Origin: RGIG8745 sp964554265
GTDB taxonomy: Bacteria > Bacteroidota > Bacteroidia > Bacteroidales > Bacteroidaceae
Direction: 5' to 3'
Assembly (NCBI GenBank): GCA_964554265.1
Contig: CAZKOB010000112.1
Coordinates: 1 to 12,134 of the forward strand
DNA: 12,134 nt
The notes under the pieces: model-generated
What the model saw: only the letters and a program-made list of their open reading frames with translations
Databases searched by the model: none
Told to the model about the DNA's origin: nothing
Made by a program: the position numbers and the translations under genes
Part shown: positions 5,636 through 12,134 of the stretch, one piece after another
How positions within the stretch are numbered: the stretch's first letter is position 1
How the letters are laid out: every line of letters starts with the position of its first letter

Positions 5636-8356
5636 TTACTCTTCAACAGCAGCCTGCGCAGCCGCTAAACGTGCAATAGGCACACGGAACGGAGAACATG
5701 AAGCATAGTTCATACCCACCTTAGCACAGAACTTAACAGAGCTTGGCTCACCTCCATGCTCTCCACAGATACCGGTACGCATGCCAGGACGTACAGCGCG
5801 ACCCTTGTCAACAGCCATCTTGATGAGCTGGCCTACGCCCTTCTGGTCGAGAACCTGGAATGGGTCAACCTTCAGAATCTTCTTCTCCAAATAAACTGGG
5901 AGGAATGAAGCAATGTCATCACGAGAATAACCGAATGTCATCTGAGTAAGGTCGTTTGTACCAAATGAGAAATATTCAGCCTCAGTAGCAATGCGGTTTG
6001 CTGTAAGTGCAGCACGAGGAATCTCAATCATTGTACCAATTTCAAAGTCAATCTCAATGCCATACTCAGCGAATACCTCTGCTGCAGTCTTCTTGATGAT
6101 TTCCTTCTGTTGCTTAAGCTCATAGAGGATACCAATAAGTGGAACCATGATTTCCGGCATAGGGTGCTTGCCTTCCTTCTTCAACTCACATGCAGCGCTG
6201 AGGATTGCGCGTGTCTGCATTGCTGTGATTTCCGGGAATGTAATACCCAAACGGCAACCACGATGACCAAGCATAGGGTTGTTCTCTGCAAGACTCGCCA
6301 CACGCTTTTGGATTTCCTTCACGCTTACACCCATTTCATCAGCCATCTTCTGCTGACCAGCCAAATCATGAGGGACAAACTCATGGAGAGGCGGATCAAG
6401 GAGACGAATGTTTACAGGGCAACCGTCCATAGCCTCAAGAATACCCTTGAAGTCAGCCTTCTGGTAAGGGAGCAACTTGGCAAGAGCCTTCTCGCGTCCT
6501 TCGACAGAATCAGCAAGAATCATCTCACGCATTGCTATAATCTTCTGGTCGTCAAAGAACATGTGCTCCGTACGAGTAAGACCAATACCCTTAGCGCCAA
6601 ATGCGCGTGCCACACGTGCATCGTGCGGAGTATCAGCATTTGTACGAATCTGAAGTTTAGTGTATTTGTCGCAAAGATCCATAAGCTCCTTGAAGTCGCC
6701 ACTAAGTTCAGCAGCCTTCGTAGGCACCTCACCTGCATAAACCTGACCTGTTGTACCGTTAAGAGAAATATAGTCACCCTCCTTATATACAACACCTTCG
6801 ATTTCGACAGTCTTTGTCTTGTAGTCCACATTGATAGCTCCTGCACCAGAAACGCAGCACTTACCCATACCGCGTGCCACAACCGCAGCGTGAGAAGTCA
6901 TACCGCCACGTGCAGTGAGGATACCCTCAGCACTTGCCATACCAGCAAGGTCTTCAGGAGAAGTCTCTATACGTACCATCACCACCTTGTGTCCGTCCTT
7001 GTGCCAAGCCTGTGCGTCGTCAGCATGGAATACAATCTGACCACATGCAGCACCTGGAGAAGCAGGAAGCCCCTGAGTGATCACCTTAGCCTTCTTCAAA
7101 GCTTCCTTGTCGAATACCGGATGGAGAAGCTCGTCAAGTTTCTGAGGCTCGCAACGGAGAAGAGCTGTCTTCTCGTCAATGAGTCCTTCACGAACAAGAT
7201 CCATGGCAATCTTCACCATTGCAGTACCTGTACGCTTACCGTTACGAGTCTGGAGGAACCAAAGCTTGCCTTCCTGAACTGTGAACTCCATATCCTGCAT
7301 GTCGCGGTAGTGATTCTCCAGCTTTTCCTGAATAGCATTAAGTTCTGCATAAATCTCAGGCATAGCCTCTTCCATAGAAGGATATTTTGCCACACGCTCC
7401 TCTTCAGAGATACCGGCACGCTCAGCCCAACGCTGACTGCCAATCTTAGTGATCTGCTGCGGAGTACGGATACCGGCCACAACGTCTTCACCCTGTGCGT
7501 TGACAAGATACTCACCGTTGAAGAGGTTCTCACCATTACCGGCATCGCGGCTGAAGCACACACCTGTTGCAGATGTCTCGCCCATATTACCGAACACCAT
7601 TGCCATAACGCTTACAGCAGTACCCCATTCGTCAGGAATACCCTCCATCTTGCGGTAGAGGATTGCACGTTCGTTCATCCAGCTGCGGAATACGGCGCAG
7701 ATAGCACCCCACAACTGCTCCATCGGATCTGTAGGGAAGTCGCTTCCTGTCTGTTCCTTGATAGCCTTCTTGAAACGTACAACAAGGTCCTTCAGTTCTT
7801 CAACTGAAAGGTCCTTGTCAAGCTTGATGCCACGGATTTCCTTTACTTCGTCGATGATCTTTTCGAACGGATCAATGTCTTCCTTGTTTACAGGCTTCAT
7901 ACCGAGAACGACATCACCGTACATCTGTACGAAACGGCGATAAGAGTCGTAAACGAAATGAGGATTGTTTGTCTTCTTTGCCATGCCCTCTGCCACCTCA
8001 TCGTTGAGACCGAGGTTGAGGATGGTATCCATCATACCCGGCATAGAGGCACGTGCACCTGAACGTACAGATACAAGCAACGGATTATTGACATCACCGA
8101 ATTTGCTGTTCATCAATGATTCGATATGTGCCACCGCTGCGTTCACCTCGTCTTGCAGAAGTTCTACAATCTTTTCCTGACCTACTGTGTAATATTCATT
8201 GCACACGTCAGTGGTGATGGTGAAACCTGGAGGAACAGGAACTCCTATGAGGTTCATTTCCGCAAGGTTTGCACCCTTTCCGCCAAGCTCTTCTCTCATC
8301 TTGGCATTACCTTCAGCTTGTCCATTACCGAAAGTATAAACTCTTTTTTGACTCAT
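5636..8356 (-). CDS. ppdK: Pyruvate, phosphate dikinase
   Basis: This cytoplasmic enzyme interconverts pyruvate + ATP + Pi and phosphoenolpyruvate + AMP + PPi, serving glycolysis or gluconeogenesis at the PEP/pyruvate node in anaerobes. The protein has 906 residues, close to the bacterial norm (about 875-910). The N-terminal nucleotide-binding domain begins GGKGANLAEM. The central swivelling domain has the phosphorylated His in GGMTSHAAVVARG (H489). The C-terminal PEP/pyruvate domain carries the catalytic Cys in GICGEHGGEP (C864). The ATG at 8356 gives MSQKRVYTFG, a normal family start, about 50 nt downstream of the predicted transcription start. It is transcribed alone toward the integrase. 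It is intact and a housekeeping gene, so it probably marks host chromosome beside the mobile element. Confidence 0.97.
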   Translation of the reverse strand: MSQKRVYTFGNGQAEGNAKMREELGGKGANLAEMNLIGVPVPPGFTITTDVCNEYYTVGQEKIVELLQDEVNAAVAHIESLMNSKFGDVNNPLLVSVRSGARASMPGMMDTILNLGLNDEVAEGMAKKTNNPHFVYDSYRRFVQMYGDVVLGMKPVNKEDIDPFEKIIDEVKEIRGIKLDKDLSVEELKDLVVRFKKAIKEQTGSDFPTDPMEQLWGAICAVFRSWMNERAILYRKMEGIPDEWGTAVSVMAMVFGNMGETSATGVCFSRDAGNGENLFNGEYLVNAQGEDVVAGIRTPQQITKIGSQRWAERAGISEEERVAKYPSMEEAMPEIYAELNAIQEKLENHYRDMQDMEFTVQEGKLWFLQTRNGKRTGTAMVKIAMDLVREGLIDEKTALLRCEPQKLDELLHPVFDKEALKKAKVITQGLPASPGAACGQIVFHADDAQAWHKDGHKVVMVRIETSPEDLAGMASAEGILTARGGMTSHAAVVARGMGKCCVSGAGAINVDYKTKTVEIEGVVYKEGDYISLNGTTGQVYAGEVPTKAAELSGDFKELMDLCDKYTKLQIRTNADTPHDARVARAFGAKGIGLTRTEHMFFDDQKIIAMREMILADSVEGREKALAKLLPYQKADFKGILEAMDGCPVNIRLLDPPLHEFVPHDLAGQQKMADEMGVSVKEIQKRVASLAENNPMLGHRGCRLGITFPEITAMQTRAILSAACELKKEGKHPMPEIMVPLIGILYELKQQKEIIKKTAAEVFAEYGIEIDFEIGTMIEIPRAALTANRIATEAEYFSFGTNDLTQMTFGYSRDDIASFLPVYLEKKILKVDPFQVLDQKGVGQLIKMAVDKGRAVRPGMRTGICGEHGGEPSSVKFCAKVGMNYASCSPFRVPIARLAAAQAAVEE

Positions 8357-8413
8357 GACCTTATTATTTAATTAGTATTTAAGGTAATTGTTGCTGTTTG
8401 TTTTTTTGTTTAG

Positions 8414-8444
8414 CAAATATAGCCTCTTTAACTTAAAAAGCCAA
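8414..8444 (-). promoter_or_regulatory. ppdK promoter
   Basis: Read leftward, TTGG (8441-8444) is followed after 19 bp by TATATTTG (8414-8421), an almost ideal Bacteroidota -33/-7 promoter. The start site would be near 8406, leaving a 50-nt leader before ATG 8356. Confidence 0.75.
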
Positions 8445-8745
8445 TTTTTCACTGCATTTTTTATCTTTTTATCTATAAACTTCACGATAAAACTGATTTC
8501 AGCAAAAAAAATACATGTTTTCAATCATAAAAAATCACCTGTTCTGTCAATAAGTCCATCCACAAACACCAACCAAGATTCCGGCATAAAGATACGGAAA
8601 AGACAGTCTTCATATTTGCATACACAGATGGTTCTTTTCCGGCAAATCTGAGCTATGTTCGTCCGTCTTTATTAGACCTCACCAATAATATGGTCGCCAT
8701 GCATGTTTCTCCATTTCCACAAACAAGCCCGACATAATCCCATAA

Positions 8746-8766
8746 TGTCACGAACAGGATGTGACA
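8746..8766. promoter_or_regulatory. Inverted repeat TGTCAC-N9-GTGACA
   Basis: Perfect 6-bp half-sites spaced like a dimeric regulator operator lie about 80 bp upstream of the -7 box at 8848. The regulator is unknown. Confidence 0.35.
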
Positions 8767-8789
8767 AGCCCCCCAATAAACCGACCTAT

Positions 8790-8814
8790 ATGTCTGTTTT
8801 TCTGTTCCAGACAT
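8790..8814. promoter_or_regulatory. Inverted repeat ATGTCTG-N11-CAGACAT
   Basis: Perfect 7-bp arms around 11 bases end 33 bp before the -7 box at 8848, overlapping the expected -33 surroundings. An operator or a small hairpin is plausible. Confidence 0.35.
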
Positions 8815-8847
8815 CTTCTATATATAAAACAAGGAAGTTTTAACCCT

Positions 8848-8855
8848 TATTTTTG
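8848..8855 (+). promoter_or_regulatory. -7 promoter box for the surface-repeat gene
   Basis: TATTTTTG matches TAnnTTTG. Transcription would begin near 8862, after the ATG at 8853, which rules out that start and supports a start at 8964 (or 8907). Confidence 0.5.
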
Positions 8856-8963
8856 CCCATCAAAAGTAAAAAAAGGCAAAAGAGTCATATACTCCCATCG
8901 GCAAACATGCGGAGCCACACTACGTTTTTCACGAAACAGAAAAAGGCTACAGACACAGTGCAA

Positions 8964-10121
8964 ATGACAAGAAAAACAAAACAGCCACGATACATGACAT
9001 TGGTGGCAACAATATGGCTGTCCTGCATATTCTGCATGGGACAGGAACAACGGAATACAATAAAAGGTATAGACCTCGCCTTCAACATCCATTCCGCCAA
9101 TGACAGTGTGCAAACAACATACATGGGCATCGGACTGATGAGCCATACGCAAAGGCTGAGCGGAGCCTACATTAATATAATAGGAGGCGGGGGCAAGGAA
9201 GACATGAACGGATTCATGTTTTCGGGCCTGGCAAGCATAACCGGAGGAAATGCCACAGGTATGCAAGCAGGAATGTTAGCCAACATCATAGGCGGAAATG
9301 CCACCGGAGTCATGCTGGGCGGCATGGTGAACGCTTCCGGCAAGAAAACCCGCGGACTACAAGCTGCCACAATAGGCAATGTGGCAGAGGATGTGGCCGG
9401 CATGCAACTGTCTGCATTCAGCAACATCGCGGCACGGCGCATGTCGGGCCTGCAAATGTGCGGCATCATGAACATTGCCCACACCATGAAACGAGGCATA
9501 CAGATTGCAGGCATAGCCAATATAGGCATGGACAGCATAAACGGAGTGCAGATTGCTCTCGGCAATTATGCCGACAATCTCAACAAAGGCCTACAGATAG
9601 GGCTTCTCAACCTCTGCAGCGGACAAACAGGAGGTAGACAGATTGGCATCATCAACTACAGCCGGGATACGACAACGCATAAAGTCGGGCTGGTAAACAT
9701 TACGTCGCAGACAAAGATACAAATGCTTCTGTTTGTCGGAAACACAAGCAAGACAAACATCGCCGCCAGATTCATGAACCGCCACAATTATAGTATTATA
9801 GGCATAGGCACACACTATCTGAATCTGGACGACAAGTTCTCGGGATGCATTTTCTACCGCACCGGACTGTGCCGGAAGATAGCGAAAGCTCTGGAGCTAA
9901 GCGGCGACATCGGATTCTTTCATATCGAAAATTTTGAGAACAAAGATTCATATACCCCTGAGCGCATGTATTCGCTGCAGATACGTGCCAGTATGGAATT
10001 TCGGTTGAGCAGGCGAGCCGGTGCCTTTGCATCGTGCGGATACGGCACAACACGCTACTACAATCGCAACAAAGAATTTGAAAAGAAACCGATTCTGGAA
10101 ATCGGAATATCCTTGTTCTGA
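8964..10121 (+). CDS. LA_2272-type surface repeat protein, exported
   Basis: This is a predicted envelope protein of 385 residues from ATG 8964. The start was chosen because MTRKTKQPRY plus a hydrophobic stretch (MTLVATIWLSCIFCMG) makes a good signal peptide, cleaved before QEQ. ATG 8853 lies within the promoter and ATG 8907 is a weaker alternative. Residues 83 to about 240 hold ten tandem repeats of 15-16 residues with the pattern GxQxxGxxNxxxxxxx (for example GLQMCGIMNIAHTMKR), characteristic of LA_2272 surface repeats and probably forming a stacked beta structure. The last third looks like antiparallel beta strands ending in Phe (ILEIGISLF), as in outer-membrane barrels. Its function is unknown. 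A DUF3943 gene follows after 91 nt with no visible promoter between, so the two probably form an operon. Confidence 0.75.
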   Translation: MTRKTKQPRYMTLVATIWLSCIFCMGQEQRNTIKGIDLAFNIHSANDSVQTTYMGIGLMSHTQRLSGAYINIIGGGGKEDMNGFMFSGLASITGGNATGMQAGMLANIIGGNATGVMLGGMVNASGKKTRGLQAATIGNVAEDVAGMQLSAFSNIAARRMSGLQMCGIMNIAHTMKRGIQIAGIANIGMDSINGVQIALGNYADNLNKGLQIGLLNLCSGQTGGRQIGIINYSRDTTTHKVGLVNITSQTKIQMLLFVGNTSKTNIAARFMNRHNYSIIGIGTHYLNLDDKFSGCIFYRTGLCRKIAKALELSGDIGFFHIENFENKDSYTPERMYSLQIRASMEFRLSRRAGAFASCGYGTTRYYNRNKEFEKKPILEIGISLF

Positions 10122-10212
10122 TTTACAGAATGGCGAAACCGAAGCACTATAAGAAAAAACAGAATTGAAGTTCTCACACCATAGCCACCGGTCCAAAGGA
10201 AAAAAGAAAAAA

Positions 10213-11739
10213 ATGACAAAGATAATCTACATTCTGACAGCCACTATCTCGCTTGCAACAATCCTGCAAGCGACCGAAACCACCGACTCCGTGCCATCAT
10301 CGGCTGCCGCAAGTGTACCAACTCTTCACGATATACAAGAAAAAAGAAACGATTCCATTTTCTTCGATTCGGGCTTGCAGAAAAAGCGTCCGTGGAGAGC
10401 CGCCATAGAAACATTCGGGCTTAATGTGGGTGTATGGGCATTCGACCGCTACGTAATGAACGAAGATTTCGCACATATAAGCATGCGTACCGTCAGCCAC
10501 AACATCAAAAACGGATTTGTATGGGACAACGACCAATTCTCCACCAACCTGTTCGCCCATCCATACCACGGCGGCCTGTATTTCAACACGGCACGCTGCA
10601 ACGGCCTATCGTTTTGGGAATCAGCCCCATATGCTTTTTGCGGAAGCTTGATGTGGGAGACATGCGCAGAGATAGAGCCTCCGGCAATCAACGATTTGAT
10701 GGCCACTACCATAGGAGGCATAGCACTCGGAGAAGTAACCCACAAGGTGTCAGCCCTTGTCCTCGACGACTCAAAACGAGGATTCCAGAGGTTTTGGCGC
10801 GAGGTGATCGGCACACTCATCTGTCCGATGCGAGGACTGAACCGCATCATCACAGGCGAAGCTTGGAAGGTAAAGCACAAAGGCTATCTCTACCATAACT
10901 ATGAGGAAACACCTGTAGCCTTCTCCATAAGCGCCGGCGAACGCTATATGGCAGACAACAACCAACTGTTCAAAGGAGAAACCAATCCATACATAGAGTT
11001 CAGATGTACATATGGCGACCCTTTTGACAAGGAGAACGACAGACCCTACGATTATTTCACAGCGACACTGCAGATGGGACTATCGCCCAACCAGCCTCTG
11101 ATCAGCAAAATAAATCTTCTCGGAAAATTGTGGAGCACCTCTGTGCAGACCCCGACAGGCATGGATGTCACATTCGGAATATACCAGCATTTCAATTACT
11201 TCGACTCAGAGCCGGTGCTCGACTTTTCTGATTTCACACCTTATAAGATATCAGAAGCAGCCAGTGTAGGTCCGGGCATCATATACAGATTCCCACAAAT
11301 CAACAGTCTCGCCAATATCGAGCAGAGCATATTCCTCAGCGGCATACTGCTCGGAGGGGGACTGACAGACTATTACAATGTCATAGACCGCAACTACAAC
11401 ATGGGAAGCGGTTATAGCATCAAGAACCGTACTACTGTCAACTTCAAGCAATACGGACGCTTTGCACTGAACATTCATCTGTATCAGATATTCACGTGGA
11501 AAGGATACGAGACAAAAACAGACATAGCGCAAAGCAATCCGCTGTACCTGAACTCTCAGGGAGACAAGGGCAACGTATTGCTCGGCATCGTCAATCCGGA
11601 AATAGAACTGAACCTCGGCGACCATCTCGCCCTGAATCTGGGCATGAGCTATTATCATCGTCATACCCATTATTCTTATCACAATGACGTACGTTTCCGG
11701 ACTTTTGAGACGCGAATCGGAGCGACATACAATTTTTAA
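10213..11739 (+). CDS. DUF3943 family envelope protein
   Basis: This 508-residue exported protein starts at ATG 10213. The in-frame ATG at 10165 adds a Lys/His-rich stretch unlike a signal peptide, whereas MTKIIYILTATISLATILQA is a good one. A purine-rich AAAGGA lies upstream. The DUF3943 core is visible from about residue 105 to 180: HPYHGGLYFNTARCNG (116-131), then a GSLMWET region (144-150), an INDL motif (159-162) and GGIALGE (168-174). The C-terminal half is rich in alternating aromatic strands and ends in YNF, a typical outer-membrane beta-barrel C-terminus. The reaction or ligand is unknown. It follows the surface-repeat gene in the same direction and may share its transcript. The family call is confident; the barrel location is inferred. 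Confidence 0.82.
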   Translation: MTKIIYILTATISLATILQATETTDSVPSSAAASVPTLHDIQEKRNDSIFFDSGLQKKRPWRAAIETFGLNVGVWAFDRYVMNEDFAHISMRTVSHNIKNGFVWDNDQFSTNLFAHPYHGGLYFNTARCNGLSFWESAPYAFCGSLMWETCAEIEPPAINDLMATTIGGIALGEVTHKVSALVLDDSKRGFQRFWREVIGTLICPMRGLNRIITGEAWKVKHKGYLYHNYEETPVAFSISAGERYMADNNQLFKGETNPYIEFRCTYGDPFDKENDRPYDYFTATLQMGLSPNQPLISKINLLGKLWSTSVQTPTGMDVTFGIYQHFNYFDSEPVLDFSDFTPYKISEAASVGPGIIYRFPQINSLANIEQSIFLSGILLGGGLTDYYNVIDRNYNMGSGYSIKNRTTVNFKQYGRFALNIHLYQIFTWKGYETKTDIAQSNPLYLNSQGDKGNVLLGIVNPEIELNLGDHLALNLGMSYYHRHTHYSYHNDVRFRTFETRIGATYNF

Positions 11740-11869
11740 GAACCGATGTCCGCCCACAGGCATTTAAGGCCACACCAACGACACAACAGTGGCAGACACA
11801 GCAAAACCGTCATATTATCTACGTAAGTTCGGTTTAAAAAAGTTGGTAATTTTTCAGTTTTTTGCAGGT

Positions 11870-11884
11870 GGCTTCACTGAAGCC
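11870..11884 (+). terminator. Small hairpin after the DUF3943 gene
   Basis: GGCTTC-ACT-GAAGCC is a perfect 6-bp stem with a 3-nt loop, followed by a T-containing stretch (TCTTGTGGTTTT). It lies 131 nt beyond the DUF3943 stop. It could terminate the operon or belong to the dispersed repeat that follows. Confidence 0.3.
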
Positions 11885-11917
11885 TCTTGTGGTTTTAAGC
11901 AGATGTATTCACAGACT

Positions 11918-11949
11918 CCTCCGTCGCTTCGCGCCACGCCCTCCGTCGC
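11918..11949 (+). repeat. Direct repeat CCTCCGTCGC, two copies
   Basis: CCTCCGTCGC occurs at 11918-11927 and 11940-11949, immediately left of the large inverted repeat. It is probably part of the same dispersed element. Confidence 0.45.
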
Positions 11950-11955
11950 AAGCTC

Positions 11956-12134
11956 CCCAATTGCTCCTATTCCGCAATTGCCCCTAACTTAGGGGGAGGA
12001 GCTTAGTTACCTTGCTCGTTGGAAAGCCAACAGTGAGTCAACATGTTGTTTGTCAATATAATAGCATTTACATCTGCTGGGTAACCTGGCTCCTCCCCTA
12101 AGTTAGGGGCAATTGCGGAATAGGAGCAATTGGG
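11956..12134. repeat. Large inverted repeat, MITE-like element, reaching the window end
   Basis: The left arm (11956-12002, 47 nt) and right arm (12089-12134, 46 nt) are reverse complements with a single extra G in the left arm. Each arm also contains its own 15-nt palindrome (CCCCTAACTTAGGGG or its complement) and two CAATTG sites. The 86-nt centre continues the pairing (GTTACC with GGTAAC) and holds a GTTGG-AAAG-CCAAC hairpin and the palindrome CAACATGTTG. No transposase is encoded. The right arm ends at the window edge, so the element may be longer. It is either a non-autonomous mobile repeat or a long structured RNA. Confidence 0.7.

Larger units (their letters stand above)
8445..8847. 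other. Gene-free divergent intergenic region
   Basis: This AT-rich stretch lies between the ppdK promoter and the promoter of the surface-repeat gene. I find no convincing coding frame, tRNA or structured RNA in it. Its only visible structure is two perfect inverted repeats near the right side (8746-8766 and 8790-8814). Confidence 0.5.

Noticed and set aside
6110..7807. A 565-residue open frame on the plus strand
   Set aside because: It lies wholly antisense to the intact, well-conserved ppdK. Its Cys/His/Leu/Thr-rich product has no recognisable domain, so it is a codon-usage shadow.
8853..8963. Longer N-terminus of the surface-repeat protein from ATG 8853
   Set aside because: The ATG lies inside the -7 promoter box, and the extra 37 residues would bury the signal peptide.
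11789..11992. A 67-residue frame after the DUF3943 gene
   Set aside because: It runs into the large inverted repeat, and its Pro/Ser-rich end is translation of repeat DNA.

Overview
The window looks like a Bacteroidales chromosome (Bacteroides/Prevotella type). Several intergenic regions carry the Bacteroidota -7 promoter box TAnnTTTG, one with a good -33 TTG about 19 bp upstream. The integrase is of the CTnDOT/Bacteroidota kind (Arm domain plus SAM-like domain, with Asn where the first catalytic Arg is usual). Other genes include a bacterial-type ppdK, a LA_2272-type surface repeat protein and a DUF3943 protein. Genus cannot be decided from the sequence.

Layout. (a) 1-5635 looks like the end of an integrated mobile element or genomic island. 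It starts with a possible gene tail (2-136) and a cloverleaf-like inverted repeat (86-144). An M23/LytM endopeptidase gene (237-879) follows, split by a +1 frameshift in an A7 run. On the minus strand is a two-gene Septu-type defence operon: ptuA, an ABC/AAA ATPase (1567-2886), and ptuB, an HNH nuclease (961-1580). The last 40 codons of ptuB are in the -1 frame beyond an A8 run. A divergent control region (about 2887-3450) holds several palindromes, two rightward promoters, a possible 22-codon leader peptide and a hairpin. It leads into two small unknown genes (3452-3676 and 3680-3880). These converge, with overlapping stop codons, on a 497-residue tyrosine recombinase (3877-5370). Behind the recombinase start lies an array of GTACAC boxes (5451-5516), probably recombinase or regulator binding sites near the element end.

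(b) 5636-8356 is ppdK (pyruvate, phosphate dikinase), read leftward from a clear promoter at 8414-8444. It is a housekeeping gene and probably marks host chromosome. (c) 8357-8847 is gene-free apart from two inverted repeats and the promoters. (d) 8964-11739 is a rightward pair of exported envelope proteins: a LA_2272-like protein with ten 15-16-residue repeats, and a DUF3943 protein. (e) 11740-12134 is non-coding and ends in a large inverted repeat (arms 11956-12002 and 12089-12134), a MITE-like dispersed element that runs to or past the window edge.

How it fits together. The left half is mobile cargo (phage defence, a cell-wall hydrolase, unknown small proteins) with its integrase at the boundary next to ppdK; the right half is core metabolism plus envelope genes. 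The most interesting point is that two separate genes in the element, M23 and ptuB, are each interrupted only at a poly-A run, with indels of opposite sign. Each intact product can be rebuilt by a one-base shift. This could be programmed or transcriptional slippage, phase variation, recent decay or homopolymer sequencing error.
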